Shown here one piece after another: positions 18,146 through 25,527 of a stretch of 64,000 nucleotides of DNA. The stretch comes from Zhenhengia yiwuensis. GTDB taxonomy: Bacteria > Bacillota > Clostridia > Lachnospirales > Cellulosilyticaceae. Position 1 is the first letter of the stretch, and every line of letters starts with the position of its first letter. A program made the position numbers and the translations under genes. The notes under the pieces are model-generated. The model was not told the origin of the DNA. It did no database searches and was given only the letters and a program-made list of their open reading frames with translations. The DNA is taken from NCBI RefSeq assembly GCF_014384995.1, contig NZ_JACRSY010000008.1, positions 62,001 to 126,000 on the forward strand, in the 5' to 3' direction.

Positions 18146-18973
18146 ATGGATTTATTTAAAAATGGCCTAAATGGCTTCCAGCTTAAATTACTGGCACTTA
18201 TCTTTATGACATTTGACCATATTGCTTATATGTTCTCAGGGATTATTCATGTGCCAATTTGGTTCCATATTATAGGACGCATCTCAGCCCCTCTTTTCAT
18301 CTTTATGGTAGCTGAAGGAATGTGGCATACACGTAATCGTACCAAATATATATTACGCCTCTACTTTTCTTCTGTGGGAATGGCAGTGCTTAATAACCTT
18401 GCCAATACCTTCTTCCCTATGCCAAGTGGCGGTCTGATCATTAATAATATTTTTGCGACTATGTTCCTTATTACCTTATTCATTCATTTTGGTGAAAAGC
18501 TTATAAGCACTTTCAAGGCTAAGGACTTCAAAAAAGGAAGTTTAGCACTTCTTATTCTTCTCATTCCTTTTATTCTAACTTTTGTTGTGATAATGATGAT
18601 GTCTACCTTACCTCACTTCGTACTTCAATTCATCATGACTTGTATTCCAACTCCATTACTTGTAGAAGGTGGACTTCTTTGGATTGTACTTGGCATTGGC
18701 TTTTATATGTGTAGAGGTAGCAAAAAGAAAACGGGTATTTTCTATGTTATTTTCTGTATCATTACCTTCTATCTCACAACTGGAATGGATTTATCTTTAA
18801 TGAATCTCTTCTATATTAACGTGCAGTGGCTGATGATTTTAGCTTTACCGCTTCTTCTGCTCTATAATGGTCAAAAAGGTAAAGGCATGCGTAACTTCTT
18901 CTATATTTACTATCCTGCTCACCTTTATGTACTATTAGGCCTTTCACATCTACTTTATACTTTTAAAAACTAG
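18146..18973 (+). CDS. TraX-family polytopic membrane protein
   Basis: 275 aa from the ATG at 18146, which has AAGGAGG seven bases upstream. The N-terminal FQLKLLALIFMTFDHIAYM and the following GRISAPLFIFMVAEG are the signature of the TraX family, named after the F-plasmid protein needed for N-acetylation of pilin and distantly related to membrane acyltransferases. About eight membrane segments cover its length. It sits under the BceR-type operator and 9 bases before bceA. I infer a role in envelope modification as part of the peptide-resistance module; no direct proof is in the sequence. Confidence 0.85.
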   Translation: MDLFKNGLNGFQLKLLALIFMTFDHIAYMFSGIIHVPIWFHIIGRISAPLFIFMVAEGMWHTRNRTKYILRLYFSSVGMAVLNNLANTFFPMPSGGLIINNIFATMFLITLFIHFGEKLISTFKAKDFKKGSLALLILLIPFILTFVVIMMMSTLPHFVLQFIMTCIPTPLLVEGGLLWIVLGIGFYMCRGSKKKTGIFYVIFCIITFYLTTGMDLSLMNLFYINVQWLMILALPLLLLYNGQKGKGMRNFFYIYYPAHLYVLLGLSHLLYTFKN

Positions 18974-18982
18974 GAGGACATC

Positions 18983-19750
18983 ATGAAGACACTCTTACAA
19001 GTTGACAACATACAAAAATACTACGGTAATAAAGGCAATGTTACAAAAGCTCTTGACCATATTCACTTTAATGTGGAAGAAGGTGAATTTGTAGGGATTA
19101 TGGGCCCTTCCGGAAGCGGTAAGACTACACTCCTTAACTGTATCTCGACTTTAGACAGTGTATCTAGTGGGCATATTTATATTGATGGCGATGATATTAC
19201 CGCTCTAAAGCCTAAAGCCCTTGCAAACTTTAGGAAGGACAAACTCGGTTTTATCTTCCAAGACTTCAACCTACTTGATACTTTAACAGGTTTTGAAAAC
19301 ATTGCCCTTGCCCTGACCATCCGTAAAGCTCCCGCTCATCTTATTGAAGAGCAGATTCATACGCTTGCACATAAATTAGAGATTGAGGATATCCTAAGCA
19401 AATACCCTTATGAATTATCTGGTGGACAAAAACAACGTATTGCTTGCGCTCGTGCGATGATTACTAACCCTGCTCTCATCTTAGCTGACGAGCCAACAGG
19501 TGCTCTTGATTCTAAATCTGCACGTCTCTTACTTGAGAGTATTGATTATCTCAATACAAGTCTTGGTGCTACGATTATGATGGTAACACATGATGCTTTC
19601 ACCGCAAGCTATGCAAGCCGTATTCTTTTTATTAAAGATGGCAGGATTTTTAATGAACTTGTCCGAGGTAACGATTCTCGCAAAGTATTCTTTAATCGCA
19701 TTATAGAAGTTGTAACCCTTCTTGGAGGTGACACCAATAATGTACTTTAA
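18983..19750 (+). CDS. BceA-like ABC transporter ATP-binding protein
   Basis: 255 aa: Walker A GPSGSGKTT, Q-loop FIFQDFNLL, signature LSGGQKQR, Walker B LILADEPTGALD and H-loop MVTHD, the pattern of the MacB/BceA branch. It would power the FtsX-type permease that follows, protecting the cell from cell-wall-targeting peptides. AGGAGG precedes the ATG; its end overlaps the permease start by 11 bases, so the two are translationally coupled. Confidence 0.93.
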   Translation: MKTLLQVDNIQKYYGNKGNVTKALDHIHFNVEEGEFVGIMGPSGSGKTTLLNCISTLDSVSSGHIYIDGDDITALKPKALANFRKDKLGFIFQDFNLLDTLTGFENIALALTIRKAPAHLIEEQIHTLAHKLEIEDILSKYPYELSGGQKQRIACARAMITNPALILADEPTGALDSKSARLLLESIDYLNTSLGATIMMVTHDAFTASYASRILFIKDGRIFNELVRGNDSRKVFFNRIIEVVTLLGGDTNNVL

Positions 19751-21743
19751 ACTGTCTCTTAGAAACGTCAAACGTAGTATCAAGGACTACCTCATTTACT
19801 TTCTTACCTTAACTTTTGGGGTATGTCTCTTCTATATTTTTAATGCGTTAGAAGCTCAACAAGTCATGCTTGAAATGACCGCTTCTCAGATGGAAATTAT
19901 TCAAATGCTCTCAGATGTCATGAGTGTTGTATCTGTTTTTGTTTCCGTCATCCTATGCTTTCTCGTAATTTACGCCAATAACTTTCTCATTAAAAGGCGT
20001 AAGAAAGAACTTGGTATTTACCTTACACTGGGTATGCAGAAAAAGACAGTTTCTAAGCTTCTTCTTATTGAAGCCCTTATTATTGATTTTTTTGCACTTG
20101 TATGTGGACTTGTAGTAGGAACTTTCCTCTCTCAAGCCCTCTCTATTCTTACAGCACAGCTCTTCGAAGTGAATCTAAAAGCTTTTACTTTTATTTTCTC
20201 TTCCGATGCTGCACTCAAAACTATGTTTTACTTTGTCATAATTTTTATTTTTGTAGTATGCTTTAATACCTATACTATTACAAAATATGAACTGATTGAT
20301 TTGCTCCATGCAGATAGAAAAAATGAAACCTTAAAAGCACCTAAGTTCGCTATTTCACTTCTTTTATTCTTACTGTCTATGAGTTCATTACTAGTAGCTT
20401 ATTATCTTGCTTTTAAAAACGGACTTACGAACTTTAATATTGAATTTTTGATTGCCATTTTCCTTGGTGTTATGGGTACTTATTTATTCTATGTTTCAAT
20501 CTCCAACCTTCTTATTAAACTTATAGGAAATTGTAAAGGTCTTTATTATAAAAATTTAAATCTTTTTATCCTTAAGCAAGTGAGTAGTAAACTTAATTCT
20601 CATCATATTTCTATGACACTTATTTGTTTGATGCTCTTCTTAACTTTAGGTATTTTATCTACAGGTCTCAGCTTAAGCAAAAGTTTTACAAAGGATTTAG
20701 AACGTCTGACACCTTTTGATGCAACCTTCTCTAGGCTAGACACTACAGACGCCCCCCCATTAAGCACTTCATTAAAAGCATCAGGCTTCCCTCTTGATGA
20801 ACTTACTGAAAGCTATATGGATTTTAACCTTTACGAATCACCATTCCACTATAGTGACTTTTTCACTGAAGATATTATGCTTCGTTATGGTGAGAACTTT
20901 TATAACTTTAGAGAAGATACTGCCATTCATGCCATTAAACTCTCCGACTTTAACCAGCTTCGCATGTTTTGCAATGAAGTGCCACTCTCACTTCAAGCTC
21001 ATGAATATGTCGTTACTTCTAGTGATATGAACCTTTGGCCTAGTATCCAATCCATTTTAAAGACTCAGCCTACACTCACTAGGCGTACTATAGAGCTTGT
21101 ACCTAAGTTTGATACACCTATTGACCTAAGTTATGAGACGAATTTCTTCTCTAGCAATATGCTTACACTTATTCTACCTGACCACCTCTTAGAGCATGCA
21201 CCTATTTCTAGGCAGCATCTCAACCTCAACTATAAAGGCGATAAGACTACTACAGAAATAGCGTTTAAAGAAAGTTTTGATGTACTATTTAAGACCTCTG
21301 ACGAATTCTTTATTCCGCCTATAACGAAAATAGAATCCTATGAGTCTTCCTTTGGACTTTCGACTATCGTCACTTACATTGGTATCTATCTAGGATTTGT
21401 CTTCTTAATCGCAAGTGCTGCTATTTTGGCACTTCAGCAACTTTCTGAAGCAACTGACCATACAAAGCGCTATGAACTCCTTAGAAAGATTGGGGTAAGC
21501 AAATCAGAACTTAACCGTTCTTTATTCACCCAAATTGCCATTTACTTCTTTGCCCCTTTAAGCCTTGCACTTATACATGCAAGTGTAGGCATCGCTATAG
21601 CCAATGATGTGGTGAAACACTTCGGTCAAAGTAATATTGCAGTAAGCACACTTTATACCTGTTTATTTCTTCTCCTGGTATATGGTACGTATTTCCTCGC
21701 TACTTACTTTGGTAGCAAACATGTTATCACACAAAAAAAATAG
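19740..21743 (+). CDS. BceB-like ABC transporter permease (FtsX family)
   Basis: 667 aa from the ATG at 19740, with GGAGGT ten bases upstream; an earlier in-frame TTG is contained in that region. The pattern of ten membrane segments is typical of BceB/VraG: one near the N-terminus, a block to about residue 300, then a large extracellular domain of roughly 210 residues, then three final segments. That extracellular loop is the usual place for peptide recognition. The stop codon lies inside the terminator stem. With the kinase it forms a sensing and detoxification complex by family analogy. Confidence 0.93.
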   Translation: MYFKLSLRNVKRSIKDYLIYFLTLTFGVCLFYIFNALEAQQVMLEMTASQMEIIQMLSDVMSVVSVFVSVILCFLVIYANNFLIKRRKKELGIYLTLGMQKKTVSKLLLIEALIIDFFALVCGLVVGTFLSQALSILTAQLFEVNLKAFTFIFSSDAALKTMFYFVIIFIFVVCFNTYTITKYELIDLLHADRKNETLKAPKFAISLLLFLLSMSSLLVAYYLAFKNGLTNFNIEFLIAIFLGVMGTYLFYVSISNLLIKLIGNCKGLYYKNLNLFILKQVSSKLNSHHISMTLICLMLFLTLGILSTGLSLSKSFTKDLERLTPFDATFSRLDTTDAPPLSTSLKASGFPLDELTESYMDFNLYESPFHYSDFFTEDIMLRYGENFYNFREDTAIHAIKLSDFNQLRMFCNEVPLSLQAHEYVVTSSDMNLWPSIQSILKTQPTLTRRTIELVPKFDTPIDLSYETNFFSSNMLTLILPDHLLEHAPISRQHLNLNYKGDKTTTEIAFKESFDVLFKTSDEFFIPPITKIESYESSFGLSTIVTYIGIYLGFVFLIASAAILALQQLSEATDHTKRYELLRKIGVSKSELNRSLFTQIAIYFFAPLSLALIHASVGIAIANDVVKHFGQSNIAVSTLYTCLFLLLVYGTYFLATYFGSKHVITQKK

Positions 21744-21766
21744 GAAGCTTCGGCTTCCTATTTCTT
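21732..21766. terminator. Bidirectional terminator between bceB and its response regulator
   Basis: An 11-bp perfect stem closed by a TTCG tetraloop (21738-21748 with 21753-21763), A-rich on one side and T-rich on the other; both convergent genes end here. Confidence 0.9.
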
Positions 21767-22430
21767 ATTGCATTAGATACCCCTGTCCACGTTTTGTCTG
21801 AATCACATCTTCAACACCTATACTTTCAAACTTCTTACGTAACCTATTAATATTGACCGTCAATGTATTATCATCCACAAACCACTCACTATCCCATAAA
21901 TACTTCATCAGTTCTTCTCTCGTTACAATATTGCCTTTTTCTTTACTTAAGCAACTTAAAATCTTCCTTTCATTTTTCGTAAGTTCTACCTCTTCATCTC
22001 CTTTTAAAATAACCCCTTTTAAAAAGTTAATCTGGAAGTTTCTAAAGGCCATAACCTCTTGGTAAGCTGCATAAGTTCTCTTAATAAGAGCTGCAACACG
22101 CGCTAGAAGAATTTGTGTATTGTATGGCTTAGTCACAAAGTCATCTGCCCCTAAGTTCATACTCATCAGCTCGTCCATCTCACTATCTCTACTTGTCACT
22201 ATAATAATCGGCGTTGTAAGATCTTTACGTATTTCTCTGCATATATAATATCCATCATAAAGTGGCAAATTAATATCTAATAAAATAAGATGTGCCTGAG
22301 CTTTCTTTATCTCCTCTATTACATTTTCAAAAGCAGTTACAACAAGAGGCTCATAACCATATCTCTTAAGTAATTCACTAAGCTCCATGCGAATTTTTTC
22401 ATTATCTTCTATGATTAATATTTTATACAT
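21765..22430 (-). CDS. OmpR-family response regulator, probable BceR partner
   Basis: 221 aa from the ATG at 22430, six bases after AAGGTG; an ATG nine bases earlier overlaps that site. The receiver has the acidic pair IIEDNE, phospho-acceptor in LLDINLP (about residue 51), conserved Thr/Ser in IIVTSR and the lysine in FVTKPY. The C-terminal winged helix ends TKRGQGYLM. It is convergent with bceB instead of forming an operon with its kinase, an unusual order. Assignment to the kinase at 17.0 kb and to the operator at 18.05 kb is inferred from context. Confidence 0.9.
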   Translation of the reverse strand: MYKILIIEDNEKIRMELSELLKRYGYEPLVVTAFENVIEEIKKAQAHLILLDINLPLYDGYYICREIRKDLTTPIIIVTSRDSEMDELMSMNLGADDFVTKPYNTQILLARVAALIKRTYAAYQEVMAFRNFQINFLKGVILKGDEEVELTKNERKILSCLSKEKGNIVTREELMKYLWDSEWFVDDNTLTVNINRLRKKFESIGVEDVIQTKRGQGYLMQ

Positions 22431-22604
22431 TTCATTCACCTTATTTTTATTCTTTTCCTTGAGTATTAGTGTATCACAAATCTTACTTTCTTAGTATGTA
22501 TAGAGCCTGTTCCAACAGACTCTTTTAAATTTAACTATTTAAAGTGATTAAATAATTATATAAATTTTTCTAAGTCATGCTTATTTAAGTGAATGCTTCG
22601 ACAT

Positions 22605-23170
22605 TTATAACTTAATATTCATAGCTGCCTTTACTTCGTCCATTGTAACATCCCCTATGCGATTAGCTTTATGACTACCATTTATAATAAGCTCTTTCAC
22701 CTCATCTAAATGTTTTTCATAATAAGCACGTTTTTCTCTTATTGGGTCTAGGAGTGTATTGATACAACCCGCTAATCGCTTTTTACAAGCTACGCAGCCA
22801 ATATTAGCCCCCTTGCATCTATCACAAATATCTTCATACTCGTCATTATTAAGGGCTTTATGATACTGACTTACCGTGCAAATATCTGGATGACCTTTAT
22901 CACTCACTCTAATTCGAGCTGGGTCTGTAACGGCTGCTTGTACTTTTTGCACTACCTCTCTTTCTGTATCTGAGAGATATAGGGCATTACCGAGGCTCTT
23001 ACCCATTTTGCTATTACCATCTAACCCAACTAATCTTGGTGTTGGACTTAGTAAGGTATCTGGCTCCTTCAAAACCTCTTGCCCTTTACCATAAAGTTCG
23101 TTAAAGCGTCTTACGATTTTTCTCGTCTGCTCCATATGAGGGAGCTGATCTTCATTCTTTTTTGATGCAT
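22605..23170 (-). pseudogene. trpS: Tryptophanyl-tRNA synthetase remnant (C-terminal half)
   Basis: The readable frame EDQLPHMEQTRK through KMGKSLGN (the KMSKS loop) to the C-terminus is the second half of TrpRS; a normal enzyme has about 330-340 aa and a Rossmann half with HIGH that is missing. Upstream a good ribosome site AAGGAG leads to an ATG at 23170, but that frame runs only a few codons before it leaves the TrpRS frame (MHQK... joins KNEDQLPH one base out of phase). This is an internal deletion with frameshift. It cannot activate tryptophan. The T-box leader is still upstream. Confidence 0.88.
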
Positions 23171-23203
23171 TTCCTTCAACTCCTTTTTTCTTAATAAAAC
23201 AAA

Positions 23204-23440
23204 AAACTCCTACTCCAAAATAGGAGTAGAAGTCTACTTAGCCACCTAAAAAGTTCTTATCACATACTGACATATGCTCTCATCATAACGGTTAGAGTTT
23301 CCGTCATCGCCTACTCTTCTCATTTCGGGATGCCCTCGTAAGTCCATTCACTCAAATATAAAATATTGCATCGCACCAACCTGCAACTCTCTGAAAATTA
23401 ATTATTAATTTGTATAGAGATGGATTTATTACTAAATTCA
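23204..23440 (-). promoter_or_regulatory. T-box leader of the trpS remnant (Trp specifier), partly degenerate
   Basis: On the minus strand: AGTA (23430-23433), AGAGAG (23387-23392), apical GGTGCGA (23371-23377), GAA-TGG-A with TGG at 23344-23346, a linker with a GACGG/CCGTTA stem, then the core AGGTGGC (about 23241-23248) and a 7-bp terminator stem (23210-23216 with 23223-23229) followed by TTTTTT. UGGC fits the G73 expected of tRNA-Trp. The rest of the core (TAAG for ACCGCG) has diverged from the asnS and pheS leaders. Its 5' part lies inside the end of the preceding gene. Confidence 0.75.
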
Positions 23441-24336
23441 TAGTCCACGGTTACATTTTCTACTGTTTCAGCATTATTATATGTCAGCATACTATTAAAT
23501 GATAACCTATCATTTGTTATCCATTCAACACTGTTAATACTGCAATAATTTTCATTGTCTATACGCATAGGTACATTTACTCCTTTCTGAGCGCCATATA
23601 CACCCCTTGCTGTCCCCACTAATTCTGGGCTTATCTTACCATTTATTATATCTATAATGACTATAAATTCACTTTTATTAGAGGCCATTTTCACTGCTAA
23701 TAGCGAATGATCCGGTGATGGTATGATATCTGTTATATACATAAAGGGTTCTGGAAATGCAATATATTGTTCAAGTACATTATCTTTTATTCTCCAAAGT
23801 ACATTATGGCTTCCATAATCAGAGTAATTGTTAAATAACATAAAAATAAGACTTCCATCTGATAATTTATAAATATTTTCGCTTTGATAACTTTGCGATA
23901 AAATATCCACTGCAAACATGGCTGCTTGTGCTATTTTTTCTTGTTCACTCTTTATAAAAGGTGTTATTTTCTTAATAGCCTTTTCCCTTAATACTTCATC
24001 ATTAAAACATTCTACAAGCCGATTAATTGCAATATACACATATTCTTCTTTATGACTTTTTAATGCATCAAAAAATTTATCAGCATCATATTCTATTCCC
24101 GGTGTTAATTCCATATTTTCAGGTGATAAATAACGTATATAAAGTTCTGTACTTTGATTTTTTAAATATTCTACAGCGTATACAGTACTCGATAATGAAA
24201 TAAAAATACAAATACAAGCGACTAATCCTATCCACTTTTTTAAATTATTTTTTTGTGTTTTTTCTATGTATGCTACACTTTCTATTAAATCATCATCAAT
24301 CATCCCTATTTCTTTATAAAGCCATTTTTTATTCAT
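23398..24336 (-). CDS. Membrane-anchored protein paired with a sigma factor (probable anti-sigma factor)
   Basis: 312 aa: a cytosolic N-terminus of about 33 residues, one membrane segment (about 34-54, WIGLVACICIFISLSSTVYAV) and an extracellular part of roughly 255 residues with no domain I can name. The gene overlaps the sigma factor by the ATGA arrangement, the usual layout for sigma/anti-sigma pairs in Clostridia, where the short cytosolic tail binds the sigma factor. The C-terminal part reads like a six-bladed or WD-type repeat segment (SPDHSLLAVKMASNK, INSVEWITNDRLSF), perhaps a sensor. Function inferred from position and topology. Confidence 0.7.
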   Translation of the reverse strand: MNKKWLYKEIGMIDDDLIESVAYIEKTQKNNLKKWIGLVACICIFISLSSTVYAVEYLKNQSTELYIRYLSPENMELTPGIEYDADKFFDALKSHKEEYVYIAINRLVECFNDEVLREKAIKKITPFIKSEQEKIAQAAMFAVDILSQSYQSENIYKLSDGSLIFMLFNNYSDYGSHNVLWRIKDNVLEQYIAFPEPFMYITDIIPSPDHSLLAVKMASNKSEFIVIIDIINGKISPELVGTARGVYGAQKGVNVPMRIDNENYCSINSVEWITNDRLSFNSMLTYNNAETVENVTVDYEFSNKSISIQINN

Positions 24337-24890
24337 ATTTCAAACCCTTCCTTCTCAAGATATTTTTTAAGTTTACTCCTTGTTCTATGTAACATAGACT
24401 TTACCTTACTACTGCTCATATTAAAATTTGTAGAAATCTTTTTGATTGAATCCGAATACCAGTATCTCCTAATAAATACACTTCTAGCTTCTCTATCAAT
24501 CGTATATAAAAATTTACTAATTGATTTTGCTAACTCACCATGCTCATACTGATTCTCTACTGTATCTGGTGAAGATAAACATTCTTCTAATTCTGATAAA
24601 ATAACATCAAATTCATTATTACGCTTTTTCGCCTTATTATAACTATACTTATCAAGTGCAATATTACGTATTACCCTCCCTAAAAAAACAGATAATTTAT
24701 TAGGCCAATTGGGGGGGATTATATTCCAGGCAGCCATATAAGTATCATTTTCACATTCTTCTATATCTGCATAATTAGACAATATATTTGATGCAATAGC
24801 CCTGCAATAATGTCCATATTTACTCTTTGTTTCAATAATAGCCATTTGAGATCGTTGCCAATATAAAGTAATTATCTCCTTATCATCCAT
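24333..24890 (-). CDS. ECF-type RNA polymerase sigma factor
   Basis: 185 aa. Region 2 is visible as YADIEECENDTYMAAWNIIPP with the following FLGRVIRNIALDKY, and region 4 as the helix-turn-helix SDSIKKISTNFNMSSSKVKSMLHRTRSKLKKYL. It would direct core polymerase to a private regulon, probably including its own operon, with the neighbouring membrane protein as antagonist. No ECF target promoter can be proved here. Upstream 24891-24996 is AT-rich. Confidence 0.9.
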   Translation of the reverse strand: MDDKEIITLYWQRSQMAIIETKSKYGHYCRAIASNILSNYADIEECENDTYMAAWNIIPPNWPNKLSVFLGRVIRNIALDKYSYNKAKKRNNEFDVILSELEECLSSPDTVENQYEHGELAKSISKFLYTIDREARSVFIRRYWYSDSIKKISTNFNMSSSKVKSMLHRTRSKLKKYLEKEGFEI

Positions 24891-24995
24891 ACATTTATCT
24901 CCTCTTATTCATTCTAATGAGTGTTTCTAAATATCTTTACCTATATAGTAGAGAATGAATTAGATGCGTTGCACATTATTTTATTATTTTATCAT

Positions 24996-25024
24996 CAAAA
25001 AAAGTCCCACTTCACGTAGGACTT
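24996..25024 (-). terminator. Terminator of the PhnA/YjdM-like gene
   Basis: Short stem AGTCC / GGACT with a partly paired interior loop, followed by a run of seven T on the minus strand, 17 bases after the stop codon. Confidence 0.75.
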
Positions 25025-25039
25025 CTCTCATCACATTTA

Positions 25040-25387
25040 TTATGCTTTTTTAACGAACTCTGATTTTAATTTCATAGCACCAAATCCATCAATTTTACAA
25101 TCAATGTCATGGCCATCTGCTGCATCATAAATTAAACGGATACCTTTTACTTTTGTTCCAATTTTAATAGAAGATGAGCTACCTTTAACTTTAAGGTCTT
25201 TGATTACTGTTACAGTATCTCCATCTGCTAAAACGTTACCGTTTGAATCTTTGATTACTTGCACGTCCTCACTAGCTTCTTCACTTCCTGGTGTCCACTC
25301 ATGTGCACATTCTGGACAAACTAAAAGACTACCATCTTCATAAGTATATTCTGAATTACATTTTGGGCAATTTGGTAAATGTTCCAT
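25040..25387 (-). CDS. YjdM/PhnA-family zinc-ribbon protein
   Basis: 115 aa, the family's usual size. The N-terminal zinc ribbon has CPKC and CPEC (residues 8-11 and 28-31), followed after a linker by the conserved VIKDSNGNVLADGDTVTVIKDLKVKG and a C-terminal GFGAMKLKSEFVKKA. Once called alkylphosphonate uptake protein PhnA because of linkage in E. coli; its real role is not known, and no phosphonate genes lie nearby. Single-gene unit on the minus strand. Confidence 0.92.
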   Translation of the reverse strand: MEHLPNCPKCNSEYTYEDGSLLVCPECAHEWTPGSEEASEDVQVIKDSNGNVLADGDTVTVIKDLKVKGSSSSIKIGTKVKGIRLIYDAADGHDIDCKIDGFGAMKLKSEFVKKA

Positions 25388-25498
25388 GTTTATCTCTCCA
25401 TTTCTCGTCTCATTCTAGTCTTTCTCAAGCTTCTCTATACTATCATAGTCTTGTCATCTTGACAAATCTAATGCTTTCCATTTATTTTTTCTTAAATA

Positions 25499-25527
25499 TT
25501 GACTCTTATTATTCCTTATATTATGTT
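25499..25527 (+). promoter_or_regulatory. Promoter overlapping the 5' end of the GH123-like frame
   Basis: TTGACT (25499-25504), 17 bases, TATGTT (25522-25527). Because the open frame extends through it, translation must begin further downstream than the first possible start codons. Confidence 0.6.

Noticed and set aside
23241..23260. Trp leader interpreted as another riboswitch class because its core lacks ACCGCG
   Set aside because: AGTA, AGAGAG, GGTG-loop, GAA-TGG and UGGC in the right order are enough for a T-box; no other class fits.
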